A stretch of DNA of 28,235 bases from an uncultured Eubacteriales bacterium (GCA_900546075.1 URBH01000028.1:1-28235); one strand, 5' to 3'. Shown: positions 1 through 8,493, counted from the stretch's first letter. Notes: a model not told the origin generated them from the letters alone. Numbers and translations: made by a program.

Positions 1-50
1 GTCCACTTTTCAGGGATACCCCTCACCCTCCGTGTCCATTTTTATGGGTA

Positions 51-96
51 CAGTTCACTGCGCTCGGCCACCTCTCCCAAAGGGAGAGGCAAGGGG
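51..96 (-). repeat. Partial copy of the CCCCTTG palindromic repeat
   Basis: A perfect hairpin (CCTCTCCC / GGGAGAGG) is followed by CAAGGGG. Read on the minus strand, the segment continues into GTGGCCGAGCGCAGTGA, which resembles the interior of the full copy at 19817-19945. Only one end of the element is present; bases 1-50 do not resemble the rest of the unit, so the copy looks truncated. It lies just downstream of the apbE stop codon and may help end that transcript, although no T-tract follows the stem. Nothing else was recognised in bases 1-123. Confidence 0.6.
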
Positions 97-123
97 TTTT
101 GCGTATGCGGAAGAAGACTGCCC

Positions 124-1149
124 TTACGTCCGCAGCAGCTCCCGGAAGCCGGGGCTGAAAAATTCTCCGCCTTCGGCGTCCACCCACATGGCTTCGGCGT
201 TGTAGCGTGTCAGCAAAGTCTGTCCCTCCTCCTGGGGCATCAAGAAAAGCGCCGTGGACAGGGCGTCGGCAATGCCGGAATCGGCGCACACCACGGTGAC
301 GGAACGCCAGTACCGTGACGGCATCAGGGTTTCCGGGTCGATGATGTGGTGGTAGTATTCCCCGTCCACCAGATAGGTGCGCTGATAATCGCCGCTGGTG
401 ACCACGCTGCCCCCGGTGACATTGACGGTGTGCAGATAATCGTCGCCGCCGTCCGGGTTCTGAATCCCCACCACCCAGGGGTCGCCCTCCTCGGTTTTGG
501 GACCGGTGGCGCAGATGTTGCCGCCCACGCTGATGAGCAGCCCCTCCGGCGCATGTTCCGCCGCCCGCTGGGCAGACCAGCCCTTGGCCACCGCGCCCAC
601 GTCCAGCCGGGTCTCCGGGTCGGAGATAAAGACGGTGGAGGCGTCCTCGTCAATAACGACGGCGTCAAAATCCATGTGCGCCGCCGCGCGTTCCAGAGCG
701 GCGCGGTCGGGAAGGGCGGCGCTTGCCGGGTCGTCCAGGCCCGCCGTCCGGGCGTCGTGCCACAGCGCCAGAACGCCGCCCATGGCGACGTTGACCCTGC
801 CGCCGGTGGCGTCGTAAAATTCCCGGCATTCCCGCAGCAGCCGGATGATGTCCCCGTCCACCTCCACGGGGGCGACGCCCGCCTGGTCGTTGACGGTTTT
901 CAGGTTGTTAAGGCCTTCGTAATCATTATAGATGTCGAACAGCTGGTGATAGCGCAGCAGCGTGTCGTGGATACCCTGGGCAGTCTCCGTGAAGGCCGCC
1001 TGACTTTCCGCCCGGCCGCGAATCACGGTGACCGTGTCGAACAGGGTCAGAAACGTACTCTCGTAAACGGCTGGCTTTCCCCCCGCCGCTCCGGCGGCGC
1101 AGCCGGTGAGAAGACACACAAGGGTCAGCACCGCAAGCCATTTTTTCAT
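124..1149 (-). CDS. apbE: FAD:protein FMN transferase (ApbE family lipoprotein)
   Basis: The 341-residue product should covalently attach FMN from FAD to threonines of exported flavoproteins (for example Rnf/Nqr-type subunits or FMN-binding-domain proteins) on the outer face of the membrane. The N-terminus is a lipoprotein signal ending in the lipobox LTGC (cysteine near residue 18). Family signatures visible in order are LFDTVTV, DVGAVAKGWSAQ, ISVGGN, SGDYQRTY, HHIIDPETLMP and DALSTALFLM, the last being the usual Mg-binding region. The ATG at 1149 is preceded by GGAGGGAACCGAT; an upstream in-frame start at 1200 overlaps the promoter and is unlikely. The gene stands alone, divergent from the RND transporter gene. 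No flavinylation target is in the window. Confidence 0.93.
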   Translation of the reverse strand: MKKWLAVLTLVCLLTGCAAGAAGGKPAVYESTFLTLFDTVTVIRGRAESQAAFTETAQGIHDTLLRYHQLFDIYNDYEGLNNLKTVNDQAGVAPVEVDGDIIRLLRECREFYDATGGRVNVAMGGVLALWHDARTAGLDDPASAALPDRAALERAAAHMDFDAVVIDEDASTVFISDPETRLDVGAVAKGWSAQRAAEHAPEGLLISVGGNICATGPKTEEGDPWVVGIQNPDGGDDYLHTVNVTGGSVVTSGDYQRTYLVDGEYYHHIIDPETLMPSRYWRSVTVVCADSGIADALSTALFLMPQEEGQTLLTRYNAEAMWVDAEGGEFFSPGFRELLRT

Positions 1150-1183
1150 ATCGGTTCCCTCCATAGGGCATTTTGCTTCCACC

Positions 1184-1212
1184 ATAGTACCACACCCCAA
1201 AAAGGCTGTAAA
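1184..1212 (-). promoter_or_regulatory. apbE promoter (sigma-A type)
   Basis: On the minus strand TTTACA (1207-1212) is separated by 17 bp from TACTAT (1184-1189), 34 bases before the ATG of apbE. Confidence 0.6.
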
Positions 1213-1270
1213 GAGGGAACATATCCCGTTGCAAAAAACCGGCGTTCACAAAAGATTTACACATTTTCAG

Positions 1271-1300
1271 TTGATATTCAGGGGCAAACGGTGCTATGCT
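1271..1300 (+). promoter_or_regulatory. Candidate promoter of the RND transporter gene
   Basis: TTGATA (1271-1276) and TATGCT (1295-1300) are 18 bp apart, 45 bp upstream of the start codon. It is weaker than the other promoters here. No regulator binding site was recognised. Confidence 0.4.
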
Positions 1301-1345
1301 GTTATCACTTTTCGTGCCCATTGCCTGGGTAGTTAGGAGCGCAGT

Positions 1346-4300
1346 ATGTCCAAATTCTCCGTCAAAAAGCCGCTGACGGTTTTCGTCGCGGTGATCGCCA
1401 TATTGGTGCTGGGCGTGGTGGCCTATTTCCGCATGACCCCCGACCTGCTTCCCAATATGGACTTTCCCTATGTGCTGATCATGACCACCTACCCCGGCGC
1501 AAGCCCGGAGAAGGTGGAGCAGGAAATCACCAGGCCTATGGAGCAGGCCATGTCCACCCTGGATCACATTCAGGAGGTGACGTCGGTTTCCAGCGAAAAC
1601 GTGGGCATGGTCGTCCTGGAATTCACCGAGGGCGTCAACATGGACACCGTGGGCGTGGATATCCAGCAGGAAATTTCCCAGCTGTCCGCCGGCTGGTCGG
1701 ACACGGTGGGTACGCCCTACGTGCTGAAGATCAACCCTTCCATGCTCCCCGTGGAGGTGGCGGCAGTGTCCATGGAGGGCATGGACACCGTGAAGCTGAC
1801 GGAATTTCTGGACGAAACACTGATGAATAAGCTGGAGGGTGTCCCCGGCGTCGCCCGGATCACCACCAGCGGCGAAATTGAGCAGGAGCTGCACGTGGTG
1901 CTGGATCAGAAGCGGATCGACAAGCTGAACGACCGGATCGCCGCCGCCATCAACGGCGAGCTGGACGATGCCGCCGCCGAGCTGAACGAGAAAAAAGAGG
2001 AACTGGAGGACGCCCAAAAAAAAGTAAACGGCGCCCAGTCTCAGCTCAGCGCCGGGGTCAACGCCCTGATTCAGGGGGAAAAGCAGCTGACCGAGAAAAA
2101 GACGGAGCTGACGGCCATGCGGGAGGAGCTTCAGCAGCAGTTGGAGCAGGCGCAGACCGGACGGCAGCAGCTGGTGGTCGCCTACACTGCCCTGAAGGAG
2201 CTGAACGACCAGGTAAATAACGTCCTCGCCGCCCAGCAGGAAGCCCACGGCTACCGGGACACCCTTCAATCCCTCTCCGACCGGCAGAGCGCCCTGGCCG
2301 CCAAGGAAAGCAGTCTCGCCCAGCTGAAACAGGACAACGAAGCCCTGGACACGGAGATTCAGGCGCTCCGGGAGAAAATCGCTGGCATGGATCCCGCCGA
2401 TGAAAATCTCCCCGCCTTGAATGCGGAGCTTGCGGAGAAGGAAGCTGCCTACAATAACAATCAGCTGACCATCGCCCAGACTGAGGCGGAGGTCGCGGTG
2501 GAAAAAAGCGCCCTGGAAGCGGATATGGCAGCCGCCGGGGTGACGGCGGAAACCCTGCCCACTCAGCTTGCCGCTGCCGTGGCAGCCGCCGCGGCCGCGG
2601 ATACCGCGGTAGACCGCATTGACGCGCTGCTAGCGTCTCAGGGCACCGACCGGGCGGGTCTGGCCGCCTCCGTGGCGGAGACCAAGGCGCAGCTGGACAC
2701 CCTGGACGAGGGCATTGCCCAGCTGGAAAGCGCATTGAAAGAACTGGATGACGGTATGCTTACCATCGAGGACGCCCAGCGGCTGCTGAATGAGCAGAAA
2801 ACCGCCGGTATGCTGCAAATCAGCACCGGCGCGGCCAAGCTGGCGGTGAGCAGCGCCGCCATTTCCCAGGGTTTAAGCCAGATCGAAAGCGGTCTGGACA
2901 CCGTAGAAAGCAATCGGGAGGACGCGCTTAACAAGGCTAACCTCAACAACATCGTCACCATGGAGATGGTATCGAAGATCCTCGCCGCCCAGAATTTCTC
3001 CATGCCCGCAGGATACGCGGAGCAGGACGGAGTCAAATACATGGTCTCCGTGGGCGACGAGATCACCGACCAGAAGACGCTGGAAAATCTTCTCCTGTTC
3101 GACCCGGGAATTGACGGCATCGACCCCGTGCGGCTGAAGGACGTGGCGGTGGTCATGCTCACCGACAACCGGGACGAAACCTACGCCAAGCTCAACGGCA
3201 AGGACGGCATCGTGCTGAGCTTCGAAAAACAGAGCACCTACGCCACCGCCGAGACCACCGACAACATTGAAGCGCGCTTCCGGGCTTTGGAAAAGGAATA
3301 CCCGGGCTTGAGCTTCGTGTCCCTGATGAGTCAGGGCGACTATATCTACCTGATCGTCGACACCATCCTGAACAGTCTGCTGCTTGGCGCGGTGTTTGCG
3401 ATTCTGGTGCTGTTCCTGTTCCTGCGGGATCTGCGCCCCACGTTTATTACCCTCTGCTCCATCCCCATCAGCGTGATTTTTGCCATCGTGCTGATGTACT
3501 TCACCGGCGTGACCATCAACATGATCTCCCTGTCCGGCCTTGCCGTGGCGGTGGGTATGCTGGTGGATAACTCCGTGGTGGTCATTGAGAATATCTACCG
3601 CCTGCGGGCCAAGGGCGCCAACGTCATCCAGGCCGCCGTCTCCGGCGCGAAGCAGGTGGCGGGGGCGGTGACGGCCTCTACCCTGACCACCGTCTGCGTG
3701 TTCCTGCCCATCGTATTTGTCACGGGCATCACCAGGCAGCTGTTCACCGACCTGGCGCTCACCATGACCTATTCCCTGCTGGCGAGCCTGATCGTCTCCC
3801 TGACTCTGGTACCCGCCATGGCGTCGGGAATGCTGCGCAAGGAGCATGCAATCAAGCCGGGTATGCTTGAAAAGCATCTGCTTCCCGCCTACCGCAGGGC
3901 GGTTAAGTGGTCTCTGGGGCATAAGCCGGTGGTGCTGATCGTTTCGGCAGCGCTTCTGGTGGTCACGGCGCTGGGAAGTCTTGCCAAGGGCTTCATCTTC
4001 ATGCCGGACATGGATATGCCCAGCGTGAACGTTACCCTCACCATGCCCGAGGATGCGGATATGGCCGAGGCCACCGCACTTGCCGATCAGGTGCTGGACA
4101 GAATCGGGAAAATTGACGGAATTGAAACCGTGGGCGCCATGATGGGCGGCAGCTCCTCCATGCTGAGCATGGGAAGCGGGGAATCCCACGACGTGACGGT
4201 TTACATCACCCTCAGCGACGACGCGGCCAGCGGCGCGGCGGTGGGCAGGCAGATCGAGGAAGCCTGCGCGGATTTGCCCTGCGAGGTGACCACCTCCTCC

Positions 4301-5449
4301 GCCATGATGGACATGAGTATGCTCACCGGCAGCGGCGTCTCCGTGAACGTCTACAGCGACAATATGGATACCCTCCAATCCGCCGCCGCCCAGGTTGGCA
4401 AGGCACTGGCGGATATCCCCGGCGTGGCGGAGGTTTCCGACGGCCTGGAGGACGCCACCCCTGCCCTCCACGTGGCCATCGACCGCAACGCCGCCATGAA
4501 GCACGGCCTGACCGTGGCGCAGATCTATATGGAGCTGGCCTCCGGCCTGACGGACAACGCCACCGCCGCCACCCTGGAGCTGGACGGCGTTTCCACGGAC
4601 GTAATCATCGAGAAGCCCGAAGACTCGGTGCTGGATGTGGACGCCCTGCGGAATTACGTCTTTGAGGTCACCAAACAGGACGGCACCGTGGAGGAGGTTC
4701 CCCTGCGTGCCTTCGCCCTGGTGCGGGAGACATCCAGCCTCGGTTCCATCCACCGCATGAACCAGAAGCGCTACCTCTCCGTCACCGCGACATTGGAGGA
4801 AGGGTACAATGTCACCCTGATCACCGCCAAGGCGCAGGACGTTGTGGGCGGGCTTGACCTGGGTGACGGCGTCAGCTATACGTTCACCGGCGAAAATGAG
4901 ACCATCATGGAGGCCGTGCGCCAGCTTCTGCTGATGCTGGTTCTGGGCATTCTGCTGGTGTACCTGGTCATGGTCGCCCAGTTCCAGAGCCTGAAATCCC
5001 CCTTCATCGTCATGTTTACCATCCCGTTGGCCTTTACCGGCGGATTCATGGCGCTGCTGCTCGGCGGCATGGAGATCAGCGTCATTTCCCTCATCGGCTT
5101 CGTGATGCTCACCGGTATCATCGTCAACAACGGCATCGTGCTGGTGGACTACATCAATCAGCTCCGTCAGGAAGGCGTAGAGCGCCGGGAGGCCATTGAG
5201 GAAGCGGGCGTCACCAGAATGCGCCCCATCCTGATGACCACCATCACCACGGTGCTGGGTCTGGTGGACATGGCAGTACACAAGACCGCAGGCACGTCGC
5301 TGATGAAGCCCGTCGCCATCGTATGCATCGGCGGCCTTGTATACGCGACGCTGATGACGCTGTTTGTGGTTCCCTGCATTTACGACACGCTGAACAAGAA
5401 GGAACTGCGCAGCGTCCGGGAAGAGGATCTGAAGCTGTTGGATCTGTAA
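1346..5449 (+). CDS. RND-family efflux permease with a large coiled-coil insertion
   Basis: The product has 1367 residues, against about 1040 for AcrB-type HAE permeases. It has TM1 near residues 9-28, a second membrane block from about 668 containing GMLVDNSVVVIENI (D741 aligning with AcrB D407), and a C-terminal block containing GIIVNNGIVLVDY. Both porter halves can be followed. The extra length is almost all between residues ~196 and ~538: heptad-rich Glu/Lys/Gln/Ala helices plus an Ala-rich stretch, interrupting the region between IDKLN and MVSKILAAQNFSMPAG. Expected role is proton- or ion-driven export of amphiphiles, lipids or drugs. No membrane-fusion or outer-membrane channel gene is adjacent, which fits a monoderm host. 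The start has AGGAG 9 bases upstream. The substrate cannot be inferred. Confidence 0.92.
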   Translation: MSKFSVKKPLTVFVAVIAILVLGVVAYFRMTPDLLPNMDFPYVLIMTTYPGASPEKVEQEITRPMEQAMSTLDHIQEVTSVSSENVGMVVLEFTEGVNMDTVGVDIQQEISQLSAGWSDTVGTPYVLKINPSMLPVEVAAVSMEGMDTVKLTEFLDETLMNKLEGVPGVARITTSGEIEQELHVVLDQKRIDKLNDRIAAAINGELDDAAAELNEKKEELEDAQKKVNGAQSQLSAGVNALIQGEKQLTEKKTELTAMREELQQQLEQAQTGRQQLVVAYTALKELNDQVNNVLAAQQEAHGYRDTLQSLSDRQSALAAKESSLAQLKQDNEALDTEIQALREKIAGMDPADENLPALNAELAEKEAAYNNNQLTIAQTEAEVAVEKSALEADMAAAGVTAETLPTQLAAAVAAAAAADTAVDRIDALLASQGTDRAGLAASVAETKAQLDTLDEGIAQLESALKELDDGMLTIEDAQRLLNEQKTAGMLQISTGAAKLAVSSAAISQGLSQIESGLDTVESNREDALNKANLNNIVTMEMVSKILAAQNFSMPAGYAEQDGVKYMVSVGDEITDQKTLENLLLFDPGIDGIDPVRLKDVAVVMLTDNRDETYAKLNGKDGIVLSFEKQSTYATAETTDNIEARFRALEKEYPGLSFVSLMSQGDYIYLIVDTILNSLLLGAVFAILVLFLFLRDLRPTFITLCSIPISVIFAIVLMYFTGVTINMISLSGLAVAVGMLVDNSVVVIENIYRLRAKGANVIQAAVSGAKQVAGAVTASTLTTVCVFLPIVFVTGITRQLFTDLALTMTYSLLASLIVSLTLVPAMASGMLRKEHAIKPGMLEKHLLPAYRRAVKWSLGHKPVVLIVSAALLVVTALGSLAKGFIFMPDMDMPSVNVTLTMPEDADMAEATALADQVLDRIGKIDGIETVGAMMGGSSSMLSMGSGESHDVTVYITLSDDAASGAAVGRQIEEACADLPCEVTTSSAMMDMSMLTGSGVSVNVYSDNMDTLQSAAAQVGKALADIPGVAEVSDGLEDATPALHVAIDRNAAMKHGLTVAQIYMELASGLTDNATAATLELDGVSTDVIIEKPEDSVLDVDALRNYVFEVTKQDGTVEEVPLRAFALVRETSSLGSIHRMNQKRYLSVTATLEEGYNVTLITAKAQDVVGGLDLGDGVSYTFTGENETIMEAVRQLLLMLVLGILLVYLVMVAQFQSLKSPFIVMFTIPLAFTGGFMALLLGGMEISVISLIGFVMLTGIIVNNGIVLVDYINQLRQEGVERREAIEEAGVTRMRPILMTTITTVLGLVDMAVHKTAGTSLMKPVAIVCIGGLVYATLMTLFVVPCIYDTLNKKELRSVREEDLKLLDL

Positions 5450-5487
5450 TATTGTCGGAAATTGTCCGCCCCCGGTTTTTGACGGGT

Positions 5488-5667
5488 GGCCGCAGAACAG
5501 AGAATGAAGCGTATCGACACCGATACGCTTCATTTCGCGGTTACAGCCCCTTGGCTCCCCCTTTGGGGGAGCTGTCACCGAAGGTGACTGAGAGGGCTTT
5601 GCAGCCTTGTTTCCCCGCTCCGTCTTCGCTTTGCGCAGACACCTCTCCCAAAGGGAGAGGCAAGGGG
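5488..5667 (+). repeat. Composite palindromic repeat, copy A
   Basis: This has two parts. The first is a 14-bp perfect hairpin, AATGAAGCGTATCG (5503-5516), loop ACAC, with the complementary arm at 5521-5534. The second is a 121-bp unit (5547-5667) starting CCCCTTGGCTCCCCC and ending in the inverted form GGCAAGGGG, with an internal stem CTGTCACCGAAGGTGAC. The same two-part order is found at 19753-19945. It lies directly after the RND gene, where the first hairpin may also act as a terminator, although no T-run follows. Short ORFs across it are translations of the repeat, not genes. Confidence 0.8.
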
Positions 5668-5755
5668 TGCGGTTCCATTCCGCTGTGCCTGTTCACTGTC
5701 TGGTGCGCTCCGCCCATTTGGCTGAGTCTTCTTGCCAAATTGTGTGGTGTTGCCC

Positions 5756-5784
5756 TTGCTTTTTCCCCCGCCGCATGGTAAAAT
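5756..5784 (+). promoter_or_regulatory. Promoter upstream of the MITE and the DUF2207 operon
   Basis: TTGCTT (5756-5761), a 17-bp spacer and TAAAAT (5779-5784). The predicted start of transcription near 5791 is a few bases before the MITE-like element, which would then be part of the 5' leader. Confidence 0.5.
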
Positions 5785-5794
5785 ATTTTGACTA

Positions 5795-5957
5795 AGGAAC
5801 CTCTGAATAAATCGTCTTCGGCTGGGCAGCGGATCTTTTGCCCCCAGCCTTCGGTATGAAAAATGGGAAATACATACAGTATTCCCGCATTTTCCATACC
5901 TCGTCTGGAGACAAAATCTCTCGCTGCCAGCTCTCGCCGATTTAATCAGAGGTTCCC
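5795..5957. mobile_element. MITE-like element with 20-bp terminal inverted repeats
   Basis: The ends are AGGAACCTCTGAATAAATCG (5795-5814) and, as reverse complement of 5938-5957, GGGAACCTCTGATTAAATCG; 18 of 20 bases match. The dinucleotide TA flanks both ends (5793-5794 and 5958-5959), as expected of a TA target duplication. The 163-bp interior has no ORF but contains an imperfect hairpin at 5853-5900. This fits a non-autonomous transposable element. The matching transposase is not in the window; its family is unknown. Confidence 0.75.
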
Positions 5958-5981
5958 TAACTGCTAGAAGGGGGAGTTTGC

Positions 5982-7706
5982 TTGAAGCGTATCGGAATCG
6001 GGCTGTTTCTGTGCGTTTTGCTGATGGGCTTTTTTGCGCTGCCTGCATCCGCTGAGAGCGCGGCCTCCCGGGTGGATATCTACTGCACCGTCAGCGCCGA
6101 GGGCAGCTGTCAGGTGAATATGACCGTTACACTGCGCATGGAGTACGTCACCACCTCCATGAGCTTTCCCCTGCCCGCCAACGCCACCGGCATTACCTTA
6201 AACGGTGCGTCCGTCTCCACCAGCAAGACGTCCTCCGCTACCCTGGTGGATATCAGCCGGGTGGTCAGCGGCATCACCGGGGAGATTCCTCTGAATTTCA
6301 GCTTTACCCTGCCCAAATCCGTGGGCGTTGTGACCGTCGACAACAAGCGGGAGTTACAGCTGAGCATCGATTTGCTCAGCGGCTTTGAATTCCCGGTGGA
6401 GCAGTTCAGCTTTGTCATCACCATGCCCCCGGGGGATATGCCCAACGCGCCCAAATTTACCAGCATCTACCGTCAGGAGAGCATCGCCTCCGACCTGACC
6501 ATCACGGTGAGCAGCAACCAGATCATCGGCGCCGGCAAGACCGTCCTGAACGACCACGAAGGCATCACCATGACCATGCTGGTGGATCAGAAAATGTTCC
6601 CCACCGTCAGCACCTATATCCGGGAGGGCAACCCGGAGATCAAGCCCATGCTGATCTGCGTGGGTCTCGCGCTGGTGTACTGGCTGATTTTCCTGCGCAC
6701 GAAGCCCATCGCTCACAGCCGCAGCACGACCCCGCCGGAGGGCATTACCGCGGGCGAGCTGGGGTGCCGCCTGACATTGTCCGGGGGCGATCTGACCATG
6801 ATGGTCTTCACCTGGGCGCAGCTGGGGTATTTGCTCATCCAGACGGACGGCGGCAGAGTGCTGCTGCACAAGCGCATGGACATGGGCAACGAGCGCAGCC
6901 TCTTTGAAAACAAGATTTTCGGCCTTCTCTTCGGCAGCCGCCGGACGGTGGATGCCACCGGCTACCCCTATGCCAAGCTCAGCCGCAAGGTTTCCGCCAT
7001 CGTTCCCAACGAGCGGAACATGTACAAGGGCGTCAGCGGAAATATGAAGATTTTCCGGGGACTTTGCTGCGGCGCTCAGATTTTCTGCGGCGTGTGCGTG
7101 GCTATGAATATGTCCTCCGTCCGGGCGATCGAGATTCTGCTTTCCGTGATTCTGGGCGCCTTCGGCGCGGTGTCCGGGTGGCTGATTCAGGATATGGCCT
7201 ACCGCACCCATCTGCGGGGCAAGCTGCCCATGCTCATCGGCGCGGTGTGCATTGCCGTCTGGGTGGCGCTGGGACTGCTGTGCGGGCAGGTCTGGATTCC
7301 GCTGTTCAGCGCGCTGGGGGAATTCCTGCTGGGCTATTTCGCCGCCTACGGCGGAAGGCGCAGCGACCTGGGCAGCTATGCGGCGGCGCAGGTGCTGGGA
7401 TTCCGGCGCTATGCCAAGCGCCTTCCCGTGGAGGACGTCAGCCGCCTGATGGCCAACGACCCGGATTATTTCTTCAATCTCGCGCCCTTTACCCTGGCGC
7501 TGGGAGTCATCAAGCCCTTCGCCAGAGCCTTCGGCCATCGGAAGCTGGAGCGGTGCCCATATCTGGTCACCCGCGCCCGGAACGTCCAGACGGCGGAGGA
7601 ATGGGCGGGCATTATGCTGGAAACGGCCGACCGGATGGACGAAAAGCTCCGGCAGATGCAGATCGAACGGTGGATACCGGTTCGCCTGCGGCGGAGAAGA
7701 AAGTGA
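5982..7706 (+). CDS. DUF2207 (YciQ-like) membrane protein
   Basis: The 574-residue product has a Sec signal peptide (cleavage after ALPASA, about residue 24), an extracytoplasmic beta-rich domain to about residue 215, a membrane segment near 220-238 and a cluster of hydrophobic helices between about 355 and 460. The C-terminal cytoplasmic part carries the pattern VLGFRRYAKR ... NDPDYFFNLAPFTLALGV, which is typical of DUF2207/YciQ proteins and is the basis for the call. The biochemical function is unknown for the family. The start is TTG at 5982, preceded by GGGGGAG at a suitable distance; no closer ATG fits the signal peptide. The gene is followed after 10 bases by the S51 peptidase gene, so the two are likely cotranscribed. 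The MITE sits 24 bases upstream of the start codon. Confidence 0.82.
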   Translation: MKRIGIGLFLCVLLMGFFALPASAESAASRVDIYCTVSAEGSCQVNMTVTLRMEYVTTSMSFPLPANATGITLNGASVSTSKTSSATLVDISRVVSGITGEIPLNFSFTLPKSVGVVTVDNKRELQLSIDLLSGFEFPVEQFSFVITMPPGDMPNAPKFTSIYRQESIASDLTITVSSNQIIGAGKTVLNDHEGITMTMLVDQKMFPTVSTYIREGNPEIKPMLICVGLALVYWLIFLRTKPIAHSRSTTPPEGITAGELGCRLTLSGGDLTMMVFTWAQLGYLLIQTDGGRVLLHKRMDMGNERSLFENKIFGLLFGSRRTVDATGYPYAKLSRKVSAIVPNERNMYKGVSGNMKIFRGLCCGAQIFCGVCVAMNMSSVRAIEILLSVILGAFGAVSGWLIQDMAYRTHLRGKLPMLIGAVCIAVWVALGLLCGQVWIPLFSALGEFLLGYFAAYGGRRSDLGSYAAAQVLGFRRYAKRLPVEDVSRLMANDPDYFFNLAPFTLALGVIKPFARAFGHRKLERCPYLVTRARNVQTAEEWAGIMLETADRMDEKLRQMQIERWIPVRLRRRRK

Positions 7707-7716
7707 GAGGAACGCC

Positions 7717-8448
7717 ATGAAGGCCATGCTGACAAGCTCCCTCGGCGGTTCCGTCCGGGAGAACGGAAAGCGCGTCCCCGCCTTGCTGATACAGAGTAAC
7801 CACCTGCTGGAAAACCTGAAATCCATGTGGCCGGAGAACGCGCGGGTGCTGATCGTCTGCGCCGACCCGGCGGACTACGAAAAGAACGACAGTGTTCGCG
7901 CCTGCCTGGGAGAAGCCCTGCCCATGAGCGCTCTGAGCGTTTCCCGGGTGGACATGTGCGACGACCGGAATCCGGACGGGGATTTGGAAGATGTGGATGT
8001 GGTTATCCTGTCGGGCGGACATGTGCCGACACAGAACCGCTTTTTGAAGCGGCTTCACCTGAAAGAGCGTCTGCAAGGCTACGGCGGGATCGTCGCAGCG
8101 TGGAGCGCCGGTTCCATGAACTGCGCACAGACGGTCTACGCCGGGCCGGAGCTGGAGGGCGAGGCCATCGACCCGCTGTTTGAGCGGTGGATCCCGGGAC
8201 TTGGCCTGACGGATATCAACATTTTTCCCCATTTCCAGAGCCTGAAGGACGATTATCTGGACGGCCTGCGTCTGATCGAGGACATCACCTTTGCGGACAG
8301 CATGGGTCATGAGATCATCGCCCTGAACGACGGAAGCTACATTCTGCTCGACGACGGGCGGGCGACGCTGTACGGAGAAGCCTACAGAATCCGGGATGGG
8401 CACCTGACGCAGATTTGCGCGGACGGCGAATCTGTCCGCCTGAGATAA
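7717..8448 (+). CDS. Peptidase S51 (dipeptidase E / cyanophycinase-like)
   Basis: The 243-residue product has the S51 fold signatures: strand ending VVILSGGH (~95-102), the nucleophile elbow AAWSAGSMN with Ser130, and a His in IFPHF (H172). Members are serine exopeptidases that cleave Asp-X dipeptides or isoaspartyl bonds; the substrate here cannot be told from sequence. No signal peptide is visible, so it acts in the cytoplasm. The ATG at 7717 has GAGAGGAA upstream and starts 10 bases after the DUF2207 stop, implying one transcript. Length is close to the roughly 230 residues of PepE enzymes. Confidence 0.88.
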   Translation: MKAMLTSSLGGSVRENGKRVPALLIQSNHLLENLKSMWPENARVLIVCADPADYEKNDSVRACLGEALPMSALSVSRVDMCDDRNPDGDLEDVDVVILSGGHVPTQNRFLKRLHLKERLQGYGGIVAAWSAGSMNCAQTVYAGPELEGEAIDPLFERWIPGLGLTDINIFPHFQSLKDDYLDGLRLIEDITFADSMGHEIIALNDGSYILLDDGRATLYGEAYRIRDGHLTQICADGESVRLR

Positions 8449-8449
8449 C

Positions 8450-8482
8450 ACAAAACCCACGGGGCATTCCCGTGGGTTTTGT
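8450..8482. terminator. Bidirectional terminator between the S51 gene and larC
   Basis: A 14-bp perfect stem (ACAAAACCCACGGG at 8450-8463) with loop GCATT and a T-rich outer arm. It lies between two converging genes and its A/T flanks suit both strands. Confidence 0.88.
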
Positions 8483-8493
8483 ACTGTTTAAGC

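Noticed and set aside
926..2269. A 447-codon open frame on the minus strand crossing the apbE-RND gap
   Set aside because: It covers two divergent promoters and parts of two well-supported genes, and has no recognisable domain.
2873..5578. A 901-codon open frame on the minus strand
   Set aside because: It is antisense to the RND transporter; the translation is His/Gln/Gly-rich low-complexity text with no domain, as GC-rich genes often produce in the opposite frame.
5323..6048. Several short ORFs on both strands
   Set aside because: They are translations of the palindromic repeat and MITE; the same peptide pattern (PLGELSP...) recurs at 19635-20000 only because the repeat recurs.
6354..7826. 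A 490-codon minus-strand frame
   Set aside because: Antisense shadow of the DUF2207 gene, which has a signal peptide, family motifs and a ribosome site.
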